Positions 9,308 to 19,187 of a DNA stretch of 64,000 nucleotides are shown here, in pieces. The first letter of the stretch is position 1; each line of letters begins with the position of its first letter. The position numbers and the translations under genes were made by a program. Location of the stretch: positions 2,549,001 through 2,613,000 of the forward strand of contig NC_020829.1 in assembly GCF_000349845.1 (NCBI RefSeq), read 5' to 3'. This DNA is from Pseudomonas sp. ATCC 13867. GTDB lineage: Bacteria; Pseudomonadota; Gammaproteobacteria; Pseudomonadales; Pseudomonadaceae. The notes beneath the pieces were generated by a model. That model was not told the origin of the DNA, did no database searches, and was given only the letters and a program-made list of their open reading frames with translations.

Positions 9308-9347
9308 CTGCCCCGGAGCATTGGCGTGCTCCGGGGCAGTTTCGTTT
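9308..9347 (+). terminator. Rho-independent terminator of the qhp operon
   Basis: A 13-bp perfect stem (CTGCCCCGGAGCA / TGCTCCGGGGCAG) with a 6-nt loop is followed by TTTCGTTT. It ends the amine dehydrogenase operon right after qhpB. Confidence 0.9.
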
Positions 9348-9872
9348 CCGCCTCAGATTTCCGGCTCTGGACTCTCGTTCTTGATTGCCAGGTACCGCTG
9401 TGCTCCGCAGCGCGCACAGCGCTGGCAGAGCATCGGCACGCGGCCGACTTCGGTCAGAATCCCTTCATCCCAAACACATCCCAGGAAAAAGCAGCGCAAT
9501 CGCATGTGTCCTCCTCCGGATCGCTCCAGGCAGACAGAAAGTGCAGGTGACGCTCCTGGCTTGTTCTTGTGCGGAGACAGGTAGCAGCCTCGCGCCGGTC
9601 GTCTAGAATGGACAATCTAAAGTGCTGGATGGCTCCTGTCCGCCACCGTTTGCGGCACATCGCCGGTGCCGGACAGCGCCAGCGTGATGCCTCGAAAGGC
9701 CTGCCGTATTGGTCGGCAGCGTGCAGGGAGCGCTGGGTGTAACCGACCAATGGAAGTCAATAAAATGACATAGGTCATCGAAATACAATTGAGGTGACAA
9801 ATTAACGACGGGTTTCTGATGCGCTGTTGCTATGATTGACTCTCAGGTTAAGGGCCACTCGCAGAGATCTTT
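9348..9872. other. Intergenic region, no gene recognised
   Basis: About 525 nt ahead of the polysaccharide cluster. Short open frames exist on both strands but none has convincing codon use or a ribosome binding site. The last 150 nt are relatively AT-rich and probably hold the promoter of the cluster; a TATGAT box near 9829 is the only -10-like element I can point to. Confidence 0.4.
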
Positions 9873-11267
9873 ATGAATACCGCGTCACCCCTGGCCGCCG
9901 TTGTCGGCACCGCTTCCTCCCGCTACCGCAGCACTGAACTGGAGCATTTCGCTGATCTGGCCGGTCTGCAGTCGGCAGCGACCTACGATGTGCTGCTCCT
10001 CGATCTACCCGGCATCCAGGCCGGGCAGATGCTCCGTCACCTGCGCCAGGACCCGCGCTATCGTTTCTCCCTGATCTATTGCTGTCAGGATCTTGACTCC
10101 TGGTGCGTGGCATTGGGCGATGGTCCACCGCCGGCCGATCTGGGCATCATCACGCCGCTCTGGCGCCTGTGGCGTGAACGCTTCAGCCTGTTCAACCAGG
10201 GGCAGGCGCCGGCACGCTTCGAAGAGCGCGTGCTGGCCTGGCTCTGGCTGCGCTCGCGCGGCGACGTGCATGCCGTGCGCGATACCGCCGTGCCCCAGCA
10301 TTACCGCTACCCGATTCTCGAGGCCCTGAGCGACAGCGAGGAGATCAATCCGTTTTCCTGGCTGCAACTGATGGGGCAGCACGGCTGGCTGGAGGAGGGC
10401 GAGCTGCTGGATCGTCTGCGCCTGTGTACCGGCTGCGGCTCGGGGCGCCTGAACTACGTGGATGTCTGCCCGGAATGCCAGGCCCTGGACATCGGCCGCC
10501 AGCCGTCGTTGCACTGCTTCACCTGCGGCCACGTCGGGCCCCAGGAGCACTTCCTCAAGGACGGCTTGCTGATGTGCCCGAACTGCCTGACCCGACTGCG
10601 CCACATCGGCAGCGACTACGACCGTCCGCTGGAGAACTACCGCTGCCGCAGTTGCCAGGCATTCTTCGTCGACGCCGCCGTGCAGGCGCGTTGCCTGGAC
10701 TGCGGGCAGAACCATGAGCCCGACAAGTTGCGGGTGCGCGAGGTACGCCACTTCCGCATTGCCGAGGCCGGGCGCCTGCGCTGCCGCGAGGGCTTCGCCG
10801 CCACCTCGGCGAACATGGAACGCTTCGGCAGCCTCAGCCTGTTGCCGCGCCAGGCCTTCCTCGACCTGCTCACCTGGCAGTTGCAACTGACCACGCGCCA
10901 CCGCAATCCGCCGTTCTCCCTGCTCGGGCTGCGCTTCGTCAACCTGCTGGAAACCCTCGCCGAGCTGGGCGAGATGCGTGGCCATGCCCTGGTGGACGGC
11001 CTGGTGGAGCGCCTGCAGGAAGCCGTGCGCGAGACGGACCGCTGCTCGCGCATGAGCGAGGAAGTGCTCTGGGTGCTCATGCCTCACACCGATGCCGCCG
11101 GCCTGGAAGTGGTGCGCCAGCGCCTGGCCACGGGCGCCGAGCACCTGACCCTGGAGAAGGCGACGCGCATCGAGATCCGCCTGGCGGGCTTCACCGCGCC
11201 GGACGACCAGCTGGAGCAGGAAGATGCCGCCTTGCTGCTGGCCCGGCTGGGCGGACAACTTGGGTGA
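9873..11267 (+). CDS. TackOD1-like zinc-ribbon protein with degenerate GGDEF domain
   Basis: 464 residues in three parts. Residues 1-110 look like a weak receiver-like domain (YDVLLLDLPGI). Residues 185-277 hold six CxxC pairs (C185/188, 199/202, 215/218, 235/238, 258/261, 274/277), enough for three zinc ribbons, as described for the TackOD1 output domain. Residues 315-464 resemble a diguanylate cyclase domain (DRCSRMSEEVLWVLMPHTD), but the GGDEF signature is replaced by SEEVL, so c-di-GMP synthesis is not expected. It probably acts as a cytoplasmic sensor or scaffold for the glycosyltransferase encoded 3 nt downstream. There is no signal peptide. Family name by memory, function inferred. Confidence 0.7.
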   Translation: MNTASPLAAVVGTASSRYRSTELEHFADLAGLQSAATYDVLLLDLPGIQAGQMLRHLRQDPRYRFSLIYCCQDLDSWCVALGDGPPPADLGIITPLWRLWRERFSLFNQGQAPARFEERVLAWLWLRSRGDVHAVRDTAVPQHYRYPILEALSDSEEINPFSWLQLMGQHGWLEEGELLDRLRLCTGCGSGRLNYVDVCPECQALDIGRQPSLHCFTCGHVGPQEHFLKDGLLMCPNCLTRLRHIGSDYDRPLENYRCRSCQAFFVDAAVQARCLDCGQNHEPDKLRVREVRHFRIAEAGRLRCREGFAATSANMERFGSLSLLPRQAFLDLLTWQLQLTTRHRNPPFSLLGLRFVNLLETLAELGEMRGHALVDGLVERLQEAVRETDRCSRMSEEVLWVLMPHTDAAGLEVVRQRLATGAEHLTLEKATRIEIRLAGFTAPDDQLEQEDAALLLARLGGQLG

Positions 11268-11270
11268 AGC

Positions 11271-12599
11271 ATGGAAGGATTCGTCGAACAATGGCTGCTG
11301 CTGATCGGAGAGTTTGCCCGGACTGACGGGTTCTTCCGTGCCGTCTTCATGCTGCTGCCGGCCTTCCTGCTGCTGGAAGTGCCGCTCAACCTGATGGTGC
11401 TGGTCGGCGTGTTGCGCTGGTTCATGCGCAAGCCGTTCGAGCTGCCCAGGGACAACGGCTACCGCCCGCGGGTGTCGTGCATCATCACCTGCTACAGCGA
11501 AGGCCTGGATGTGCAGAAGACCCTGCTGAGCCTGTGCGAGCAGACCTATCCGGGCTACATCGAGATGATCCCGGTGGTCGATGGCGCGGCGGTCAACCAG
11601 CCCACCATGCAGGCGGTGCGGGACTTCCGCGTCGATCCGGTGCTGCACCCCCGTCGTCTGCTGCGGCCCATCGCCAAATGGCAGCGCGGCGGCCGGGTGT
11701 CGTCGCTCAACGCCGGTCTCGCGCATTGCACCGGCGAGGTGATCATGGCGCTGGACGGCGACACCTCCTTCGACAACGACATGGTCAGCCGCATGGTTCG
11801 TCATTTCGCCGACCCGGACGTGCCGGCGGTGGCGGGCAGCCTGCGCGTGCGCAATGCCTGGGCTTCGCTGACCACGGCGATGCAGGCGCTGGAGTACCAG
11901 CTGTCGATCCACATGGCCAAGATCGGCCTCAGCGAATGGAACCTGGTGAACAACGTGTCCGGGGCCTTCGGCGCGTTCCGCCGCAGCTTCCTCGACAAGA
12001 TCGGCGGCTGGGACACCCATACGGCCGAAGACCTGGACATCACCCTGCGGATCAAGAACTACTTCGGCCGCCAGCCCCTGCGCATCCCTTTCGAGCCCGG
12101 CGCCATCGGCCACACCGATGCACCGGTGAAGTTCCTGCAGTTCCTCCAGCAGCGGCTGCGCTGGGATGGCGACTTGTACTTCCTGTACATCCGCAAGCAT
12201 CGCCACAGCTTCAACCCGCGCCTGCTGGGCTGGCCCAATTTCCTGATGACGCTGGTCACCGGCTTCTTCTTCCAACTGGTGCTGCCGTTCATCATCTTCG
12301 GCTACTGCGTGATCGGCCCACTGATCGTGCCGCTGCCGCGCGTCCTCGCCCTGGCGCTGCTCATCTACCTGGTCTACCTGGGCATGACCCTGCTCTTGTA
12401 CCTGACCATGCTGGTGCTGGTTTCCGAACGTCCACGCCAGGACCTGAAGCTGTTCCCGGTGGTCTTCGTCTTCCCCCTGTTCATGCTGGTCATGCGCCTG
12501 TGGAGCGCGGTGGCCATGCTCAACGAGGCCCTGCGCCGCGGCCATGAAGAAACCAGCATGGCGCCCTGGTGGGTGCTGCGTAAGGCAAAGAGGTTCTGA
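11271..12599 (+). CDS. Family 2 membrane glycosyltransferase (processive polysaccharide synthase type)
   Basis: 442-residue inner-membrane enzyme. One or two N-terminal helices (MLLPAFLLLEVPLNLMVLVG) precede a cytoplasmic GT-A domain with the hallmarks of cellulose/alginate/hyaluronan-type synthases: DGD (sugar nucleotide), TAED (catalytic base) and QQRLRW (QxxRW). Four or so C-terminal helices follow, which in this fold build the export pore. No PilZ domain is seen. Start at ATG 11271, 3 nt after the previous stop, implying translational coupling. The genes for a TolC-like channel and an HlyD-like adaptor follow, so it is best read as the synthase of a secreted polysaccharide. The sugar is unknown. 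Confidence 0.88.
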   Translation: MEGFVEQWLLLIGEFARTDGFFRAVFMLLPAFLLLEVPLNLMVLVGVLRWFMRKPFELPRDNGYRPRVSCIITCYSEGLDVQKTLLSLCEQTYPGYIEMIPVVDGAAVNQPTMQAVRDFRVDPVLHPRRLLRPIAKWQRGGRVSSLNAGLAHCTGEVIMALDGDTSFDNDMVSRMVRHFADPDVPAVAGSLRVRNAWASLTTAMQALEYQLSIHMAKIGLSEWNLVNNVSGAFGAFRRSFLDKIGGWDTHTAEDLDITLRIKNYFGRQPLRIPFEPGAIGHTDAPVKFLQFLQQRLRWDGDLYFLYIRKHRHSFNPRLLGWPNFLMTLVTGFFFQLVLPFIIFGYCVIGPLIVPLPRVLALALLIYLVYLGMTLLLYLTMLVLVSERPRQDLKLFPVVFVFPLFMLVMRLWSAVAMLNEALRRGHEETSMAPWWVLRKAKRF

Positions 12600-12603
12600 T
12601 TCG

Positions 12604-14697
12604 ATGATGCGTTCCCTGCTTCTGGGCTCCCTGCTGCTGGCTGCCGGCCTGTCCCAGGCCGATGTGCTGCCGTTGTCGCGGGTGCTCGACAGCGCCGACG
12701 ACAGCGCCGTGCTGCAAGCCAATGCCGCCGACCTGCGGGCCCTGGACGCGCTCAAGGAGCAGCGCGAGGCCGAGGCGGGCTGGCAGTGGTTCGGCTCGGG
12801 CAGTGCCGGGCACTACCGCGAGCTGGTGACCGAAGACCTGATCGATACCTACTACGGGCGCAGCCTCGCACTGGGCTTGCGCCACCCCTTGCTGGGCAGC
12901 CTGCGGCGCCAGGTGCAGGCGGTTTCCGCCGTCGAACTGGAGCAGCAGAGGCAGCAGTCCCGCCGCCTGCTGCAGAAGGCCGAGCAGCGACTGGCGCTGC
13001 GCAGCGCCTACGCCGACTGGTGGCGTGCGGAAGAGGAAAATCGCTGGTGCCGGACACTGTTGCCCGATGCGGCCAGCGCCCGCGAGCGCCTGGCCCTGCG
13101 CGAGCGCCAGGGTTGGCTGCTGCCGTCCCAGGCGCGCCTGCTGGACGGCCGCTGGCAGACCTTGCAGCGGCGTTGTGAGTCGAGTGCGCGGTTGATGGAC
13201 GACACCCGTGAAAGCCTGGCGTCACTCTCCGGCCTGGAAATCACCCCCGCTCAGGAGGCTCGGGCGGAAGCGCTGGCGGCGCAGGTGCAGCCCCTGGCCC
13301 GCTGGCGCCAGGCGCTGGAAGGCCATCCGCGCCTGCAGGAGCGCCGGGATGAACTGCGCCAGGCCGAGCAGAACCGCAAGTCGCCCTGGTACGACAGCAT
13401 CGATTCCAGCTTCAGCGTTGGACAAAGTTTCGAGGATCGCAGCGGAGCGACCAGTACCGGCAATGGCCTGGTTGCCAGCCTCAACTTCTCCACGCCGTTC
13501 GATCTGATGTCCTACGGCCAGGCCCGCGGGCGGGAAGGGGAGGCGCGCCACGAGGCGGCCCTGGCCAGGCTGAATGCCGAGCGCCAGCAGTTGCTGCAGG
13601 ACCTGGGCAAGACCCTGCAGGGCCAGCGGCAGGCCGTGGAGGACCTGGAGCGCGAGCGCGAGCAACTCGCCGTGTCGTCGGTGGCCCAGCGCGAGCAGCG
13701 CCTGCGCTCTGCGCGTTCGGTCGAGGGTTCGCTGGGCGAGGAGCAGGCGGTGGAGCTGGAGCGCTACGACAACGGTATGCGCCTGATCGCCGCGTGGCAT
13801 GCCGCCTGGTTGCGCGAAGCGTCCTTGCGCATGTTCGTCGACGATGACCAGGCGCTGAGCCCGTTGCTCGGCGTACAGAACCTGAGCTGGCAGTCGCCGG
13901 CAGGCGCCCAGGGCAACGCCCCGGCCAAGGCCGGCCCGGCCCGCGAGTCGGCGTGGAACCAGGGCGTCTACCTGTGGAAGAGCCGGGCCCTGCTGCAGCC
14001 CGGGACCCGCCGCGCCGAACTGAAGGCCCTGCGTAGCGCCGGCATGCAGCGCCTGTATGTGGGGCTCGATACCAACCAGGTGGCGGACATGCCGACCCTG
14101 CGCAAGCAGCTCCAGGGCACCCTGGCCGATGCCCGCGCCCAGGGCATGCAGGTCGTGCTGCTGCTGGGCGACCCGGCGTGGCTGTCGGCCGATGGGCGCA
14201 AGGGCCTGCTGGCGCTGCTCGGTCAGCTTCGCGAGGTGCGCTTCGACGCCGTGCACCTGGACCTCGAGGTCGAGCAGCTCGGCTGGCCGGTGCCCGACAG
14301 CCGCCTGCGGGACTGGCTGGATACCCTCGGCGCGGTCGCCCGGCTCGATTACTGGCCGCTGGAGCTGTCCAGCCATCCGCGCTGGTTCGCCGAGCCCGCC
14401 AGTGGCACCTGCGTGCCCTGCGCCTTGCCGCAGCGCGGCGTGCGGCAGGTCAGCCTGATGATCTACACCCGCAACCCCGAACGCAGCGCGGAACTTGCGC
14501 AATCCATTGCCCGTCGTTGGCCGGCGCTGCGTTTCCGACTGGCGCAGAGCGTCGAGCCGCAATTGCCGGCCGAGGAATCCTGGGCCGGAGCGTCGAGCAC
14601 CCAGCTGCAGCAGCAGGCCGAGCGCTGGCGTAAGCCTCTGCAGTCGGCCGGCGTGTCCGGCATCGACTGGCAGGACTGGTCCCATTACCCGCATTGA
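12604..14697 (+). CDS. TolC-like outer-membrane channel fused to a TIM-barrel hydrolase-like domain
   Basis: 697 residues. The signal peptide is MMRSLLLGSLLLAAGLSQA. Residues about 20-440 are helical and Gln/Arg/Glu-rich with the two-fold pattern of TolC-type outer-membrane factors (long coiled coils around RQVQAVSAVELEQQRQQSRR and near QDLGKTLQGQRQAVEDLERE, with beta segments such as FSVGQSFEDRSGATSTGNG). After a flexible Pro/Ala linker, residues about 455-697 look like a TIM barrel (VYLWKSRALL, YVGLDTNQ, VVLLLGDPAW, AVHLDLEVEQLGW, VSLMIYT, GIDWQDW), as in glycoside hydrolase-like domains; the D-x-E in HLDLEVE could be catalytic. I know of no named family with this arrangement. Start ATG 12604, 4 nt after the synthase stop. 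Confidence 0.7.
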   Translation: MMRSLLLGSLLLAAGLSQADVLPLSRVLDSADDSAVLQANAADLRALDALKEQREAEAGWQWFGSGSAGHYRELVTEDLIDTYYGRSLALGLRHPLLGSLRRQVQAVSAVELEQQRQQSRRLLQKAEQRLALRSAYADWWRAEEENRWCRTLLPDAASARERLALRERQGWLLPSQARLLDGRWQTLQRRCESSARLMDDTRESLASLSGLEITPAQEARAEALAAQVQPLARWRQALEGHPRLQERRDELRQAEQNRKSPWYDSIDSSFSVGQSFEDRSGATSTGNGLVASLNFSTPFDLMSYGQARGREGEARHEAALARLNAERQQLLQDLGKTLQGQRQAVEDLEREREQLAVSSVAQREQRLRSARSVEGSLGEEQAVELERYDNGMRLIAAWHAAWLREASLRMFVDDDQALSPLLGVQNLSWQSPAGAQGNAPAKAGPARESAWNQGVYLWKSRALLQPGTRRAELKALRSAGMQRLYVGLDTNQVADMPTLRKQLQGTLADARAQGMQVVLLLGDPAWLSADGRKGLLALLGQLREVRFDAVHLDLEVEQLGWPVPDSRLRDWLDTLGAVARLDYWPLELSSHPRWFAEPASGTCVPCALPQRGVRQVSLMIYTRNPERSAELAQSIARRWPALRFRLAQSVEPQLPAEESWAGASSTQLQQQAERWRKPLQSAGVSGIDWQDWSHYPH

Positions 14698-14704
14698 GCA
14701 TCCC

Positions 14705-15748
14705 ATGAAGATTCGATTCTCCAGCCCCAAGGAACAACAGCCCACCCAGGACCAGGGCCTCAAGGTGCTTTACGCGCCGGGCAAGCGCATGGCGTTCAAG
14801 CTGCGCTGGTATCTGATCCTTTTCGTGGTGACCAGCCCGCTGCTGTTCCTGGTGGGGCGCGAAATGCTCGGCCTCTGGCTGATCGAAGCCCCCGCGCAGC
14901 TGCATCTGCCGTCCAGCGAGCTGCGCGCACGGGAGGCCGGGCAGGTGGCGAAGATACTGGTTCGACCCGGCGACAAGGTTTCGGCCGGCCAGTTGCTGAT
15001 GCAGATGGATAACCCCGAATGGCGTGCCCGCCTGGCCCTGCTGGCCGATCCCTCGAAGGCAACGCCCGCGGCGCAGGGTCGGCGGACCCTCAGCGAACGT
15101 GAGCGCGAGCCGCTGGTGCGCCTGCTCAACAGTGCGGACAGCCGCCTGCAGCAACTGCGCGGCTTGCTCGCCGCCGGCGCGGCGACCCGTGGCGAAGTGC
15201 AACAGGCCCAGGACGAGCGTGACCGTCGCCAGCGCGACCTGGTGGAGTTCGACCGGCGCGAGTCGCAGCCGGGGGACGACACCCTGGACCGCCAGCGCCG
15301 GCTGGAAAGCGACTGGCTGCAGTCGCGCCTGCAAGGGCTGGAGCTCAAGGCCAGCGACTCCGGGGTCATCAGCGAAGTGATGGTGGGCGAGGGCGAGAAC
15401 GTCGGTCCCGGCACCCTGCTGATGCGCCTGCAGCGCCTGGGCGATGCCGAAATCTGGATTTACCTCGATCCGCGCTTTGCCGAATACGCATCGCCCGGCC
15501 AGCCATTCCGCGTGCGCCTGCCGGACGGCAAATGGTTGCAGGCGGAGGTGGTGCGCATGGTGGAGGACGCGGCCCCGGTGCCGGTGGAACTGCGCGAGGC
15601 CTTCAGCGCGCCGAATCGCAACCTGCGCCTGCTGGCACGGGTCAAGGGCGAGGAGTGGCCGGCGTTCTGGCGCGTCGACCGCCTGGGCCTGAAGGCGCGC
15701 TTCCCGCATCGCTGGAGCTGGCTCGACCGCTGGGCCGTTCAGGAGTAA
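14705..15748 (+). CDS. HlyD/Alg44-like periplasmic adaptor
   Basis: 347 residues: a short basic cytoplasmic N-terminus, one membrane helix (WYLILFVVTSPLLFLVG), then a periplasmic membrane-fusion fold with two lipoyl-like halves (AREAGQVAKILVRPGDKVSAG and ASDSGVISEVMVGEGENVGPG) around a coiled-coil hairpin (residues about 125-205), and a beta-barrel C-terminus. It lacks the PilZ domain of Alg44. It starts 7 nt after the channel/hydrolase gene and closes the operon. It most likely links the inner-membrane synthase to the TolC-like channel, giving a tripartite export path for the polymer. Confidence 0.85.
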   Translation: MKIRFSSPKEQQPTQDQGLKVLYAPGKRMAFKLRWYLILFVVTSPLLFLVGREMLGLWLIEAPAQLHLPSSELRAREAGQVAKILVRPGDKVSAGQLLMQMDNPEWRARLALLADPSKATPAAQGRRTLSEREREPLVRLLNSADSRLQQLRGLLAAGAATRGEVQQAQDERDRRQRDLVEFDRRESQPGDDTLDRQRRLESDWLQSRLQGLELKASDSGVISEVMVGEGENVGPGTLLMRLQRLGDAEIWIYLDPRFAEYASPGQPFRVRLPDGKWLQAEVVRMVEDAAPVPVELREAFSAPNRNLRLLARVKGEEWPAFWRVDRLGLKARFPHRWSWLDRWAVQE

Positions 15749-15811
15749 TGCCTGCCGGACGCCGCCCGCGCTGCCGGTGGAATAACCGGATGCGTGAGTG
15801 GCGAAAAGCTT

Positions 15812-15837
15812 GCCCTGGCCTTGCGCCGGGGCTTTTT
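15812..15837 (+). terminator. Rho-independent terminator of the polysaccharide cluster
   Basis: Stem GCCCTGGC / GCCGGGGC (one T-G wobble) with a 5-nt loop followed by TTTTT, 63 nt after the last gene. Confidence 0.85.
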
Positions 15838-15857
15838 ATGCGCGCTGCGTGGCTCTT

Positions 15858-15931
15858 CGTAAGGCGCGGGCTTGCTCGCGAACCGCTTGACTTCGTGCCT
15901 TGCAGGTTCGCGAGCAAGCTCGTTCCTACAG
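15858..15931. repeat. REP palindrome pair (BIME-like)
   Basis: Two head-to-head copies of the REP unit (15858-15883 and 15906-15931) with a short spacer; the first copy has mismatches in its first arm. Confidence 0.75.
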
Positions 15932-16016
15932 GTCAGGCGGGCGCCGGAATCCCCCGGGGTTTGCTGGTGGTTAGCGAACGGCGGCTGGCGGAGCAGGCTC
16001 CGCCAGCCGAAGGGCG

Positions 16017-16949
16017 CTACTCGGTGGTGGCGGCGACGTTGGCCGCGCGGGCCTGGCTGCGCTGGGCCTTGTATTGCAGGGCGACGGCGGGCACCGGCGA
16101 GGCCTTGCCGGTTTCCACCCAGCGGCGGATGCGGCTGGCGTCGGCCACGTGGGTGCGCTTGCCGAAGGCGTCCAGCAGGGCCAGGGCGACCGGGCGGCCG
16201 TTCATCATGGTGACCATCACCAGGCAGTGGCCGGCGTCGTTGGTGAAGCCGGTCTTGGTCAGGCGGATATCCCACTTGCCATTGCGCACCAGCGGGTTGG
16301 TGTTGAAGAAGCTCAGCGAGTAGCCGGGCTTGCTGAAGCGCGCGTCGCTGGTCGCCGTGGTGCTCATCCGGCGGATCTGCGGGTAGGTGTAGGCGGCCTT
16401 GGCCAGGCGGATCAGGTCCTGGGCGTTGGAGGTGTTGTGGATCGACAGGCCGGTGGGTTCCACGTAGTGGGTGTGGTTCATGCCCAGGGACCTGGCCTTG
16501 GCGTTCATCGCCGCGACGAAGGCCTTGGAGCCGCCCGGATAGTGGTGGGCGAGGCTGGCGGCGGCGCGGTTCTCGGAGGACATCAGCGCCAGCAGCAGCA
16601 TCTTCTCGCGGCTGATCTGGCTGCCCAGGTGCACGCGAGAGAACACGCCCTTCATTTCGGCGGTTTCGGAGATGTCGACGGTGATCATCTCGTTCATCGG
16701 CAGCTTGGCGTCCAGCGTCACCATCGCGGTCATCAGCTTGGTCACCGACGCGATGGGCACGACCAGGCCGGGGTTGCTGGAGTAGATGACCTTGTTGGTC
16801 TGCAGGTCGACCACCAGCGCGCTGCCGGAAGCCAGGACCAGTTGATTGGGCTGCGTCGCCTTGGCGGGCGTGGCGGCGAGGGAGTTCGATGTACAGACAA
16901 CAGCGGCGCAGGCAAACAGCAGGCTCAGTATCGAACGACGACTAGTCAT
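16017..16949 (-). CDS. pbpG: D-alanyl-D-alanine endopeptidase (PBP7 type)
   Basis: Periplasmic peptidoglycan hydrolase of about 310 residues that cleaves DD-crosslinks. A signal peptide ([18 protein letters not shown]...) precedes the penicilloyl serine transferase motifs: SxxK in IASVTKL, SxN in SSENRAAAS and KTG in LTKTGFTND. Length and motif spacing fit PbpG rather than the longer DacA carboxypeptidases. The start at 16949 gives the clean signal peptide but has no strong ribosome binding site; an in-frame ATG at 17111 would add 54 residues of non-signal sequence and is rejected. It is a stand-alone gene, oriented against the polysaccharide cluster. Confidence 0.9.
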   Translation of the reverse strand: MTSRRSILSLLFACAAVVCTSNSLAATPAKATQPNQLVLASGSALVVDLQTNKVIYSSNPGLVVPIASVTKLMTAMVTLDAKLPMNEMITVDISETAEMKGVFSRVHLGSQISREKMLLLALMSSENRAAASLAHHYPGGSKAFVAAMNAKARSLGMNHTHYVEPTGLSIHNTSNAQDLIRLAKAAYTYPQIRRMSTTATSDARFSKPGYSLSFFNTNPLVRNGKWDIRLTKTGFTNDAGHCLVMVTMMNGRPVALALLDAFGKRTHVADASRIRRWVETGKASPVPAVALQYKAQRSQARAANVAATTE

Positions 16950-17468
16950 GAATGTGATTCGCAGGCGTGAGTGGAAAAGTTCTACGTCCGTGTAGGTAAT
17001 TTCGCAGGATTCTAATTCATGCCCCGATCCAGCGCACGCGGCGGTGCGCGCATGGGCTGTATCACTTTGCGACGCCTTGAGACAGCGCTCTCGACAGTCG
17101 GGCAGGTCCACGGGTGGGGCGTGTCCGCGCAGGGGCGGGCGGTGCTCCTGCTGTTGCGAAATGCAACCGGCGCAGGATACGCCCCGGTAGTTGAAAAACG
17201 TGTCAAACCCTTGCCAGCTATGGGTTTTTCATCTGATGGCATGCTTTGTGACTGGCTATTCTCCCATCTATGGATCGCCTGCCTGGCATCGAGGCGACGC
17301 CTTGGGGTTGCGTTTACCTTTACGTTAACGTAAACATGGTGCGCAGCCCACGACCGGCCAGTCAGAGCGGTCGGTGCCTGTCAGTCGGCCCGGCCACGGG
17401 CGCCTGACGTCGCTGCCGTAGTCGAACGTTCGGCGTTGATCCCAGAACAAGCACAACAAGGGAAAGCC
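16950..17468. promoter_or_regulatory. Intergenic region upstream of the acyl-CoA block
   Basis: 519 nt between divergent genes pbpG and the acyl-CoA ligase. No gene is supported. The main feature is the palindrome listed separately at 17319-17334. Confidence 0.5.
17319..17334. promoter_or_regulatory. Perfect 16-bp palindrome, LiuR-like operator candidate
   Basis: TTTACGTTAACGTAAA is a perfect palindrome 134 nt upstream of the acyl-CoA ligase. It resembles, from memory, the sites of MerR-family LiuR regulators that control branched-chain acyl-CoA catabolism in Pseudomonas. No MerR gene lies in this window. Confidence 0.6.
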
Positions 17469-19148
<1,680 letters not shown>

Positions 19149-19187
19149 GCGTTCCGCCGGCTCTTGCGCCCATGACCGCGAGGCGGC

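Noticed and set aside
9454..9750. Minus-strand 98-codon open frame in the 9.3-9.9 kb gap
   Set aside because: No ribosome binding site, no hydrophobic or domain pattern, composition like random GC-rich DNA.
10005..12755. 916-codon minus-strand open frame across the polysaccharide cluster
   Set aside because: Crosses two well-supported genes and has the His/Gln/Gly composition of antisense GC-rich frames.
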